Notes: a model not told the origin generated them from the sequence alone. DNA of 5,145 nt from Actinomycetes bacterium (GCA_023451855.1 JAEXXY010000109.1:1-5145), one strand, 5' to 3'; positions 1 to 5,145 are shown, counted from the stretch's first letter. Translations and numbers: made by a program.

Positions 1-199
1 CCACCGCGGCGGCGTGCCCCCGCGAGAGCCCGGCCCGGACCACGAGCCAGTGCTCCGGCGAGCGGATCCCGGCCGCCTGCCAGGACCCCTCCACCAGCGC
101 CACCGCCACCGCGTCGACCAGCCGGCCGTGCGCGTCGTGCAGGTCGGCAGCCAGGGACGCGAGGAGGTCCCAGTCCTGCTCGATCACTGCCTGCGACAT
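1..199 (-). CDS. DUF222 (13E12-type) protein, probable HNH endonuclease, N-terminal fragment
   Basis: Only the first 66 codons are in the window; the gene runs off the left edge. The fragment starts at ATG 199-197 (MSQAVIEQDWDLLASLA) and contains 'GIRSPEHWLVVRAGLSRGHA' at about residues 44-63. This matches the start of the DUF222 domain, where an alpha-helical segment leads into a conserved 'SpxxWlaxrxGls' stretch. In full-length members of this actinobacterial family (the 13E12 repeat family of mycobacteria) a C-terminal HNH nuclease domain usually follows, but that part is not visible, so nuclease activity is inferred. No good Shine-Dalgarno sequence precedes the ATG, but a -10 hexamer sits 6 bp upstream, which suggests a leaderless mRNA. 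A LexA-type box overlaps that promoter, so the gene is probably induced by DNA damage. An in-frame GTG at codon 5 is a less likely alternative start. Confidence 0.8.
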   Translation of the reverse strand, partial: MSQAVIEQDWDLLASLAADLHDAHGRLVDAVAVALVEGSWQAAGIRSPEHWLVVRAGLSRGHAAAV

Positions 200-205
200 A
201 CCCCT

Positions 206-233
206 ATCGTACAGGTGTTCGAATCATCGTGAA
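206..233 (-). promoter_or_regulatory. Candidate leaderless promoter of the DUF222 gene
   Basis: On the minus strand a TACGAT hexamer (211-206) fits the actinobacterial -10 pattern TANNNT. A weaker TTCACG (233-228) lies 16 bp upstream as a possible -35. The six bases 205-200 separate the -10 from the A of the ATG at 199, which is the spacing expected when transcription starts on the start codon itself. The visible basis is the hexamer and its spacing; the leaderless start is inferred. Confidence 0.55.
207..222 (-). promoter_or_regulatory. LexA (SOS) box
   Basis: Read on the minus strand this is TCGAACACCTGTACGA. It agrees at 14 of 16 positions with TCGAACACATGTTCGA, an ideal form of the mycobacterial/Gram-positive SOS box; the half-sites are TCGAAC and GTACGA. 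It overlaps five of the six bases of the -10 hexamer, so bound LexA would block RNA polymerase. Several 13E12-family genes in Mycobacterium tuberculosis are known LexA targets, which supports the assignment independently. Confidence 0.75.
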
Positions 234-234
234 G

Positions 235-270
235 GACTTGTCCACACTCAATTCGACTGAGCAACAAGTC
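235..270. repeat. Intergenic dyad (7-bp inverted repeat with nested 4-bp arms)
   Basis: GACTTGT (235-241) is the exact inverse complement of ACAAGTC (264-270). Inside it, CTCA (247-250) pairs with TGAG (258-261) around a 7-nt loop, with unequal internal bulges of 5 and 2 nt. The dyad lies downstream of the DUF389 gene and just upstream of the DUF222 promoter. It is not GC-rich and has no T-run on either strand, so it is a poor intrinsic terminator; an operator or a weak RNA hairpin is equally possible. The rest of the 200-348 gap (271-348) shows nothing I can assign. Confidence 0.35.
238..246 (+). promoter_or_regulatory. DnaA-box match
   Basis: TTGTCCACA is identical to the preferred DnaA box of high-GC actinobacteria. 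It is a single copy with no cluster nearby, so it is not an origin. It sits just upstream of the candidate -35 of the DUF222 gene and overlaps the left arm of the dyad. A 9-bp exact match can occur by chance in a window of this size (a few percent for equal base composition), so its function is uncertain. Confidence 0.3.
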
Positions 271-348
271 ATTTCATTCAGAGCCGCACGATCTCGCCGT
301 TCCCTGGGCCTCGGATTCGGCCCGCTCACGACCTCCGACGCGGGGACC

Positions 349-1332
349 TCAGCGCCGGGGCGGGGGCGGATCGGCGTGCACCCGTCGGCTCAGCCGCGAG
401 TGCGACCGCGGCGCAGGCACCCGCGACCAGATGGCGCCCTGCAGGGCGAGCGTCAGCCAGCCGGCGAGCGCCATGCCGACGAGGTTGACGACCAGCTGCA
501 GCCCACTGCCGCGCACCTCGTTCCACGCGCCGAAGGCGAGGCCCAGCCCGACGTTGCCCGCGGCCGGGATCGTCGTGACCGAGATGAACACGCCACTGAG
601 CCCGCCGACCTTGGCCGAGGTCAGCGAGAGCACGCCCGCCGCAGCCGCGAGCAGTGCGACGATGAACGACCACTTGTCGGGCGTGTAGATGAACCCGGTG
701 GCCGGCCGCGAGCCGGAGATGTCGTCGAGGGTCACCCAGCCGAGGGCGCGGCCGAGCAGCCCGGCCAGGCACGTCACGAGGATCGCCACCAGAAACCCGA
801 CGACGAGGGCCCGCGCCGCGACCGCGAAGAGCAGGGCGCGCCGCCGCACCAGGGCGACGCCGAGCGCCGCGATCGCCCCGAACTCGGGCCCGAGCACCAT
901 GGCGCCGATGACGAGGATCTGCGAGTCCAGGACGATGGCGATGCCGGCGATGAGCGTCGCGAGCGACATGAACGAGAGGAACGTCCAGTTGAGCTCGCTG
1001 TCCTCGTAGGAGCGCTGCGCGACCTCGGCCCAGACGACGGCGTCGGCGCTGCTGCCCGGCGTCCTCTCGTCGGCCTCGAAGCCGGCCCGTGACACCCACG
1101 TGCTCACCGGCTCGAGCTGGAGCATCCCCTCCTCGTGGACGCCGAGGTCGCGGAGGCGCTCGACGAGGTCGTTGGCCCCCTCGCGGGCGACGTCGGCGTG
1201 CACGACGTCGCCGTCCGGGCGCACCGCGACCCCGCGGTGCACGACGAGCGTGCTCACGGCCGTCGAGTCGGCGAGCACGGCCGTCACGTCGTCGGTCAGG
1301 GCGCGCGGCACCGTCACCGTGAGTTTCAGCAT
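349..1332 (-). CDS. DUF389 family membrane protein of unknown function
   Basis: A 327-aa protein beginning MLKLTVTVPRALTDDV. Residues 1-80 form a soluble N-terminal domain with the family pattern of a small alpha/beta unit: 'RPDGDVVHADVAREGAND' (about 38-55), then 'LGVHEEGMLQLEP' (63-75). From about residue 116 the protein is hydrophobic with several membrane segments, including the DUF389 signatures 'SLATLIAGIAIVLDSQILV' (123-141), 'IGAMVLGPEFGAI' (142-154) and, later, 'SLTSAKVGGLSGVFISVTTI'. A basic, proline-rich cytosolic tail closes it. The biochemical role of this domain is not established; transport has been suggested only from topology. The start is ATG 1332, where family similarity begins; the frame stays open to 1740 but that extension runs antisense to the regulator gene. 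No Shine-Dalgarno sequence is visible. A CAGACT hexamer 7 bp before the ATG could support a leaderless transcript, but no -35 fits. It is divergent from the metal-sensor operon, sharing an 87-bp gap. Confidence 0.88.
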   Translation of the reverse strand: MLKLTVTVPRALTDDVTAVLADSTAVSTLVVHRGVAVRPDGDVVHADVAREGANDLVERLRDLGVHEEGMLQLEPVSTWVSRAGFEADERTPGSSADAVVWAEVAQRSYEDSELNWTFLSFMSLATLIAGIAIVLDSQILVIGAMVLGPEFGAIAALGVALVRRRALLFAVAARALVVGFLVAILVTCLAGLLGRALGWVTLDDISGSRPATGFIYTPDKWSFIVALLAAAAGVLSLTSAKVGGLSGVFISVTTIPAAGNVGLGLAFGAWNEVRGSGLQLVVNLVGMALAGWLTLALQGAIWSRVPAPRSHSRLSRRVHADPPPPRR

Positions 1333-1353
1333 GGGCGACAGTCTGCCGGTCGG

Positions 1354-1383
1354 TTGACACCGGGGCGCGGCGCCGATGACAGT
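1354..1383 (+). promoter_or_regulatory. Candidate promoter of the metal sensor-efflux operon
   Basis: A perfect TTGACA (1354-1359) is followed after 18 bp by GACAGT (1378-1383), which keeps the conserved A2 and T6 of a -10 box. The predicted transcription start falls near 1390, inside the inverted repeat at 1386-1407. This is the usual arrangement for repression by an ArsR-family protein. Confidence 0.55.
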
Positions 1384-1385
1384 GA

Positions 1386-1407
1386 CATCTGAACATCCGG
1401 TCAGATG
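1386..1407. promoter_or_regulatory. Probable ArsR/CadC-type operator
   Basis: CATCTGA (1386-1392) and TCAGATG (1401-1407) form a perfect 7-bp inverted repeat around 8 bp (ACATCCGG). Taken as 12-2-12 half-sites (1385-1396 and 1397-1408), 8 of 12 positions are symmetric, and the 'TGAACA...TCA' core resembles SmtB/CadC-class operators. It overlaps the predicted transcription start and lies directly before the Shine-Dalgarno sequence of the regulator, which fits autorepression. It could also affect the divergent DUF389 gene, whose start is 54 bp away. Confidence 0.65.
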
Positions 1408-1413
1408 AGAGGA
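1408..1413 (+). promoter_or_regulatory. Ribosome binding site that sets the regulator start at GTG 1420
   Basis: AGAGGA lies 6 nt before GTG 1420. The alternative in-frame ATG at 1405 lies inside the operator repeat and has no ribosome site at a workable distance, so GTG 1420 is preferred. Confidence 0.65.
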
Positions 1414-1419
1414 CCAACC

Positions 1420-1800
1420 GTGTCGACGGTCACCGGCCTGGACGCCTGCACGACGCCGTGCGTGCACCCCGAGAAGGTCGCGCTCGCCTCCGAGCACGCC
1501 CCGGACGCCGACGAGCTGGCCCGCGTCACCAGCGTCTTCAAGCTGCTCGGCGACCCGACGCGCGCCCGCCTCCTGTACGCCCTCCTCGAGGCCGGCGAGC
1601 TGTGCGTCTGCGACCTCGCCGCGGCCACCGCCACCGCGGAGACGACCGTCTCGCAGGCGCTCCGGCTGCTCCGCGCGTCCGGCGTCGTCGCCGGCCGGCG
1701 CGAAGGCCGCAACGTCTTCTACCGCCTCTCCGACGCCCACGTCCGCCTACTGCTCGACGTGACCCGGGAGCACGCTCTCCACGACGGCCGGTCCCGATGA
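1420..1800 (+). CDS. ArsR/SmtB-family metal sensor, CadC-like (Cd/Pb/Zn-responsive repressor)
   Basis: 126 aa from GTG 1420, close to the 122 aa of staphylococcal CadC. A winged helix-turn-helix occupies about residues 36-103: 'VFKLLGDPTRARLLYAL' (39-55), then 'ELCVCDLA' (60-67), a recognition helix around 'ETTVSQALRLLRASGVV' (74-90) and a wing around 'RREGRNVFYRL' (93-103). Both CadC metal sites can be read. The thiolate alpha3N site is Cys10 and Cys14 in the N-terminal tail (CTTPC) with Cys62 and Cys64 (CVC). The alpha5 site is Asp105, His107, His118 and His121, with the same spacing as in CadC except that His replaces the last Glu. By family analogy the apo-dimer represses transcription and Cd(II), Pb(II) or Zn(II) releases it. 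The stop overlaps the exporter start (ATGA), so the two are translationally coupled. It probably binds the operator at 1386-1407. Metal preference is inferred, not shown. Confidence 0.93.
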   Translation: MSTVTGLDACTTPCVHPEKVALASEHAPDADELARVTSVFKLLGDPTRARLLYALLEAGELCVCDLAAATATAETTVSQALRLLRASGVVAGRREGRNVFYRLSDAHVRLLLDVTREHALHDGRSR

Positions 1801-2723
1801 GCCGCAGCCACTCCCACGGCCCCGGCAGCGTCGCAGGGGCACAGGGCCATGCCGGCGGGCGCCACCGCTGGCGCCTCGGCGTCGCCTTCGCCCTCGTCGG
1901 CGCGTTCTTCGTCGTCGAGCTCGTCGCGGCCCTCGTGTCCGGGTCGCTCGCGCTGCTGTCCGACGCCGGGCACATGGCCGCCGACGTCGTGACGCTCGGG
2001 GCCGCGCTAGTCGCGACGCGCATCGCCACCCGGGCCGACACCACCGGACGCCGCACCTTCGGCTCGTACCGGGCCGAGGTGTTCGCGTCGGGCCTGGCCG
2101 TGCTCCTCATGCTCGGGGTGTCGGTCTACATCGTCGTCGAGGCGGTCGGGCGCATCGGGGCCTCGCCCGAGGTTGCGTCGGGCACGATGCTCGTCGTCGG
2201 CCTGCTCGGCCTCGTCGTCAACGTCGTCGCGCTGCTCCTGCTCCGCGGCGGCGCGGGCGAGAGCCTCAACGTCAAGGGCGCCTACCTCGAGGTGGTGGCG
2301 GACATCGTCGGGTCGATCGGCGTCGTCGCCGCGGCCCTGCTCGTGCGAGCCACCGGGAGTGCCTGGTGGGACACCGGCATCGCGCTCGCCATCGCGGTGT
2401 TCGTCGCGGTGCGCGCGGTCGGGCTCGGCCGCGAGGTCGTCGCCGTGCTCGGGCAGCACGCCCCGGCGGGCATCGAGCCTGACGACCTCGCCGACGCGCT
2501 GGCCGGCGTGCCCGGCGTCGTCGAGGTGCACGACCTCCACGTGTGGACCCTCACGTCCGGCATGGACGTCGCCACCGCCCATCTCGTCACCACGGCGACC
2601 GAGCCCTCCGGCCGGGTGCTCGAGACGGCGAGCCTCGTGCTGCGCGACCGGTTCCACATCGCGCACGCCACGCTCCAGGTCGAGACCACGGACCGGTCCA
2701 CGTGCACCGGAGCCGACTGGTGA
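1797..2723 (+). CDS. Cation diffusion facilitator (CzcD-like) heavy-metal/proton antiporter
   Basis: 308 aa, the usual length for bacterial CDF proteins. The start is ATG 1797, overlapping the regulator's TGA by 4 bp; the frame is open further upstream, but that part is antisense-like shadow in the regulator gene. A His-containing N-tail (His5, His7, His18, His23) leads to six predicted membrane helices between about residues 27 and 210. TM2 carries 'SDAGHMAAD' with metal ligands His59 and Asp63. 'ESLNVKGAY' (155-163) precedes TM5, which carries 'LEVVADIVGS': Asp169 is in place, but Glu165 stands where zinc-type CDFs have His. The cytosolic domain (about 210-308) shows the family's 'VHDLHVWTLTSG' (His245, His248) and 'IAHATLQVE'. 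The family exports Zn, Cd, Co or similar divalent ions from the cytoplasm in exchange for protons, as a homodimer. The coupled CadC-like gene points to Cd/Zn. The last coding bases lie in a 12-bp tandem repeat that includes the stop codon. Confidence 0.93.
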   Translation: MSRSHSHGPGSVAGAQGHAGGRHRWRLGVAFALVGAFFVVELVAALVSGSLALLSDAGHMAADVVTLGAALVATRIATRADTTGRRTFGSYRAEVFASGLAVLLMLGVSVYIVVEAVGRIGASPEVASGTMLVVGLLGLVVNVVALLLLRGGAGESLNVKGAYLEVVADIVGSIGVVAAALLVRATGSAWWDTGIALAIAVFVAVRAVGLGREVVAVLGQHAPAGIEPDDLADALAGVPGVVEVHDLHVWTLTSGMDVATAHLVTTATEPSGRVLETASLVLRDRFHIAHATLQVETTDRSTCTGADW

Positions 2724-2753
2724 GCCGACTGGTGAGCCGACTGGTGAGCGGAC
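2710..2753 (+). repeat. 12-bp tandem repeat, about 3.7 copies, spanning the CDF stop codon
   Basis: The unit GAGCCGACTGGT occurs three times without error (2710-2721, 2722-2733, 2734-2745), then as a partial copy with one mismatch (2746-2753). The first copy encodes the last residues of the exporter, and its final T begins the TGA stop. Because the unit is a multiple of three, each copy repeats an in-frame TGA (2721, 2733, 2745). Change in copy number would therefore leave the protein end unaltered and only shift the distance to the next gene. Confidence 0.95.
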
Positions 2754-2778
2754 CCGCCCGCCGCGTGGTGGGGATCGC

Positions 2779-2807
2779 TTGACGGCGGACCGCCCGGGGT
2801 CCATCGT
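2779..2807 (+). promoter_or_regulatory. Candidate promoter of the MFS gene
   Basis: TTGACG (2779-2784) and CATCGT (2802-2807) are separated by 17 bp; the first matches the -35 consensus at 5 of 6 bases and the second keeps A2, T3 and T6 of the -10. The GTG start at 2816 is 8 bp beyond the -10, which would make the mRNA nearly or fully leaderless and would explain the absence of a clear ribosome site. It suggests that the MFS gene is transcribed independently of the metal operon. Confidence 0.4.
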
Positions 2808-2815
2808 GAGCCACC

Positions 2816-4009
2816 GTGACGGTCCAGACCGAGGCCCCTGCCCTCCGCCGCTCCCGGCTCGCAGCCGGGGCCGCCTTCTTCGTGCAGGGCCTGCTGTTCA
2901 TCTCCCTGACCACGCGGCTGCCGATGATCCAGGAGCGGTGGGACCTCGACGAGCTCGCCGTCAGCGGCCTGCTCCTCATGGTCGTGCTGCTCGCCGGTGT
3001 CGGGTCGGTGCTCGCCGAGGTCGTCGCCAAGCGCTCCTCGAGCGCCGTCGTCGTGCGGGTCGGGTTCGTCCTGGCGACCGCCGGGTTCGCGGTGCTGCTC
3101 GTCGCGCCGGCGTTCTGGGTGTTCGTCGCGGGCCTGGCCGTCTACGGCCTCGCGCTCGGCCTCGTCGACGCGTCCTCGAACATGCAGGCCGTCACCGTCG
3201 AGCACCTCTACGGCCGTCCGATCCTGCCCTCCTTCCACGGGTTCTGGACCGCGGGCGGCGTCGTCGGCACGCTCATCACGCTCGCGACCGCGTCGGTCGA
3301 CCTCGGCCCGAAACTGCTGCCCCTGCTCGTGTTCCCGCTCGCCGTCCTCGCCGCCCCGTTCGTGCGCCGCGACCGCCTCGCGGACACCGCCGAGCCGCTC
3401 GACGTGCCGTGGCGACGCATCCTGCTGCTCGGCGTCGCGATGGTCCTCTTCTACATGGTCGACACCGCCGCCACGACGTGGGGACCGGTCTATCTCGGCG
3501 GCACCCTCGATGCCCCGACGAGCCTCACCGCCCTCGCGACCCTGCCCTATCTCCTCGCGACGCTCCTCGCGCGGGCTGTCGGCGACGGGCTCGTCGACCG
3601 GCATGGCGCCGTGTGGATGCTTCGGATCAGCGGCGTTGTCGCCTCGCTCGCGCTCGCGGTCATCGTCTTCGCCCCGACGTGGTGGGTGGCGGTCGTCGGG
3701 TTCGCCGTCCTCGGCGGTGCCGTCGCGACGATCGCCCCGCTCAGCTTCTCGGCGGCCGGGGCCATCGCGGGCGGCGAGGGGCTGAGCGGTGAGAAGCGCA
3801 TCGACAAGGTGGACCAGGTCATCGCGCGCTTCAACCAGTTCAACTACGTGGGTGCGCTGCTCGGCGCCGTCCTCACCGGCGCCGTCGGCTCCGACAACCT
3901 CCGCATCGGCTTCGCCGTCCCGATGGTGCTGATCCTCGGGATCATCCCGCTCGCAGCGCAGTTCGCCATCGTGCGTCGACGCGCTACGGGCGTCGTCGAC
4001 GGCGCCTGA
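2816..4009 (+). CDS. MFS transporter, YbjJ/MosC-like
   Basis: 397 aa, the normal size for a 12-helix major facilitator. Hydrophobic segments run throughout, starting with 'AAGAAFFVQGLLFISL' (16-31). The diagnostic stretch is 'GLALGLVDASSNMQAVTVEH' followed by 'YGRPILPSFHG' (Asp118, Asn122, Gly133 to Gly142). It matches the YbjJ/MosC-like subgroup pattern 'GxxDxxxNxxxxxVExxxGRPxLPxxHG'. Late in the protein, a polar segment 'GEKRIDKVDQVIARFNQFNY' lies before the last helices. The MosC branch includes a protein linked to rhizopine catabolism genes, but substrates of most members, including E. coli YbjJ, are unknown, so none is assigned here. The start is GTG 2816: an in-frame TGA at 2807-2809 rules out anything further upstream. 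The 3' end overlaps the convergent MocR-type gene by 26 bp. An exporter or a small-solute permease are both possible. Confidence 0.88.
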   Translation: MTVQTEAPALRRSRLAAGAAFFVQGLLFISLTTRLPMIQERWDLDELAVSGLLLMVVLLAGVGSVLAEVVAKRSSSAVVVRVGFVLATAGFAVLLVAPAFWVFVAGLAVYGLALGLVDASSNMQAVTVEHLYGRPILPSFHGFWTAGGVVGTLITLATASVDLGPKLLPLLVFPLAVLAAPFVRRDRLADTAEPLDVPWRRILLLGVAMVLFYMVDTAATTWGPVYLGGTLDAPTSLTALATLPYLLATLLARAVGDGLVDRHGAVWMLRISGVVASLALAVIVFAPTWWVAVVGFAVLGGAVATIAPLSFSAAGAIAGGEGLSGEKRIDKVDQVIARFNQFNYVGALLGAVLTGAVGSDNLRIGFAVPMVLILGIIPLAAQFAIVRRRATGVVDGA

Positions 4010-5145
4010 GCACCGCGGCGAGCACCGCGACCCCCGGCCCGACGCGGTCGGCGGGCACCGCACCGACACCGAGCACCAGGCCGTGGCGGGCGGGCTGCTC
4101 GCGGTGCCGCGTCGACAGCGGCTCGACGAACACGCCTGCGGCGAGCGCCTCCCCGGCAACGGCGATGTCGTCGAGCGCGGGGTCGCGCAGCACGGCGCAG
4201 ACGTGCAGGCCGGCCGCGGACGCCACGACGTCGAGGTGCTCGTCGAGCCCGGCGAGCGCGTCGAGGAGCCGCTCGCGACGCTCCCGGTAGACCTTCGTGG
4301 CACGGCGCACGTGCGCTCCGTGGTGGCCCTCGGCGAGGAAGTCGGCGAGCGCCTCGTGGGTGACGGCGTCACCGGACCACGCCGTGACCCGGCGCGCCTC
4401 CCGCAGCGCGCCCGACAGCGACGGCGGGGCCACGGCGTACCCGACCCGCAGCGCCGGCAGCAACGACTTCGAGAACGACCCGACGTAGACCACCCGCCCC
4501 TCGCGATCGAGGCTCTGCAGCGGCTCGAGCGGGCGGTCGGCGAACCGGAACTCGCTGTCGTAGTCGTCCTCGACGACCACCGCATCGCGCCGGGACGCCC
4601 ACTGCAGCAAGGCGATCCGGCGCGCCAGCGACATCGCGGCTCCGGTGGGGTGCTGGTGCGAGGGCGTGACGTAGACCAGGCGCGCCCCGTCGGGCAGGGC
4701 CTCGACGACGAGCCCCTCGGCGTCGACGGGCACGCCGCGGACGTGTGCCCGGTGGGTCTCGAGGAGGCGCGCTGCCGCCGTGTAGCCGGGGTCCTCGACG
4801 GCGACGACGTCGCCCGGCTCGACGAGGACCCGCGCGACGAGGTCGAGGGCCTGCTGGGCGCCCGCCGTCACGACGACGTCCTCGGGCCGGGCCGACACCG
4901 AGCGCGACAGACCGGCGTGCCGGGCCACCTGCTCCTCGAGCCGCGAGGGCCCGGTGTCGCCATAGGTCACGGTCGACAGGCGGCCGCGGCGCAGGGCGCC
5001 CGACACGAGCCGCCGCCACGTCGCGAGCGGGAAGAGATCGGGGTCGGGCACCCCGACCGAGAAGTCGACGGCGACCGCCCCGGGCAGCCGCGGCGGCTCC
5101 CCCGGCACCTGCCACGGGCCGCGAGGCGCCAGCGCACCCCCGGCC
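3984..5145 (-). CDS. MocR-type (GntR/PLP aminotransferase-like) transcriptional regulator, 5' end outside window
   Basis: The frame is open from the right edge to TAG 3986-3984, giving about 387 codons. The visible part is a fold-type I, PLP-binding aminotransferase domain of MocR style: 'DFSVGVPDPDLFPLATWRR', 'YGDTGPSRLEEQVARH', 'VVVTAGAQQALDLVARVL', 'VEDPGYTAA', 'TPSHQHPTG', 'EDDYDSEFRF' and 'VGSFSKSLLPALRVGYA'. The PLP-binding lysine is in SFSKS (codon 4469-4467). It lies 33 residues after the first Asp of DDY (codon 4568-4566), the same spacing as Asp279-Lys312 in GabR, and the tyrosine equivalent to GabR Tyr281 is also present. The motifs TPSHQxPTG and EDDYDSEFR are characteristic of MocR proteins rather than plain aminotransferases. 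A GntR-type DNA-binding domain should therefore lie beyond 5145. A GTG at 5108 could start a stand-alone aminotransferase-like protein, but the frame stays open past it with linker-like residues. It probably acts as a PLP-dependent transcription factor; its target is unknown. Confidence 0.85.
   Translation of the reverse strand, partial: AGGALAPRGPWQVPGEPPRLPGAVAVDFSVGVPDPDLFPLATWRRLVSGALRRGRLSTVTYGDTGPSRLEEQVARHAGLSRSVSARPEDVVVTAGAQQALDLVARVLVEPGDVVAVEDPGYTAAARLLETHRAHVRGVPVDAEGLVVEALPDGARLVYVTPSHQHPTGAAMSLARRIALLQWASRRDAVVVEDDYDSEFRFADRPLEPLQSLDREGRVVYVGSFSKSLLPALRVGYAVAPPSLSGALREARRVTAWSGDAVTHEALADFLAEGHHGAHVRRATKVYRERRERLLDALAGLDEHLDVVASAAGLHVCAVLRDPALDDIAVAGEALAAGVFVEPLSTRHREQPARHGLVLGVGAVPADRVGPGVAVLAAVLRRRRRRP

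Noticed and set aside
1346..1363. CCGGT/ACCGG inverted repeat around the TTGACA as a second operator
   Set aside because: Five-bp GC arms are common by chance here, and it bears no resemblance to the stronger repeat at 1386-1407.
1405..1419. ATG 1405 as the start of the metal sensor
   Set aside because: It lies within the operator repeat without a ribosome site; GTG 1420 has AGAGGA at 6 nt.
1333..1740. N-terminal extension of the DUF389 frame up to 1740
   Set aside because: The extension is antisense to the regulator gene and its operator, and has no similarity to the family, which starts at residue MLKL (1332).
2787..2802. GGACC/GGTCC hairpin (5-bp stem, 6-nt loop) as a terminator for the metal operon
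   Set aside because: The stem is short, no T-run follows, and it lies between the -35 and -10 of the likely MFS promoter. This is expected by chance at this GC content.
2173..3792. A 539-codon plus-strand frame crossing the CDF-MFS boundary
   Set aside because: It is out of frame with two well-supported genes and gives Arg/Ser/Pro-rich nonsense. The repeat appears in it as PTGE units, but nothing else supports it.
2282..4585. A 767-codon open frame on the minus strand
   Set aside because: It runs antisense through the CDF and MFS genes and out of frame through the MocR gene. Its product is low-complexity (Arg/Asp/Glu/His-rich) with no domain. This is a GC-skewed shadow frame.

Overview
This is a GC-rich stretch (AT is enriched only around 215-280) with the codon use and gene style of a high-GC actinobacterium. 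A DUF222/HNH (13E12-type) gene start, a mycobacterial-type LexA box, leaderless-looking promoters and an actinobacterial-type DnaA box all point the same way. A Micrococcales-like host is a reasonable guess, but the window holds no marker gene that fixes the genus. It contains six protein genes, two of them cut by the window edges. I found no RNA gene, insertion sequence or CRISPR array.

Layout: (1) 1-199, minus strand: the N-terminal 66 codons of a DUF222-type (13E12 family) protein, which usually ends in an HNH nuclease domain. Its promoter region carries a 14/16 match to the mycobacterial SOS box, placed over a -10 hexamer that would give a leaderless transcript. (2) 200-348: an intergenic, relatively AT-rich gap with a dyad and one perfect DnaA-box match. 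(3) 349-1332, minus: a DUF389 membrane protein of unknown function. (4) 1333-1419: a divergent intergenic region with a TTGACA-type promoter and a perfect 7+7 bp inverted repeat. (5) 1420-1800, plus: an ArsR/SmtB-family metal sensor of CadC type. (6) 1797-2723, plus: a CzcD-like cation diffusion facilitator that overlaps the regulator by 4 bp (ATGA). (7) 2724-2815: a gap carrying most of a 12-bp tandem repeat, followed by a candidate leaderless promoter. (8) 2816-4009, plus: a YbjJ/MosC-like MFS transporter. (9) 3984-5145, minus: the aminotransferase-like part of a MocR-type (GntR-PLP) regulator, convergent with the MFS gene and overlapping it by 26 bp.

The best-supported functional unit is the sensor-exporter operon at 1420-2723. 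The sensor keeps both metal sites known from CadC: four Cys for Cd/Pb and an Asp/His set for Zn. It most likely represses itself and the efflux pump until Cd, Pb or Zn accumulates. The exporter has Glu where the zinc-type CDF family usually has the transmembrane-5 His. The DUF389 gene shares the same short control region on the other strand and may belong to the same response, although its function is unknown. The MFS/MocR pair looks like a separate small-molecule transport and regulation unit, and the HNH gene looks like a DNA-damage-inducible gene. Nothing here demands a wholly new system; the leads are the DUF389-metal linkage, the altered CDF site and the SOS-box placement.
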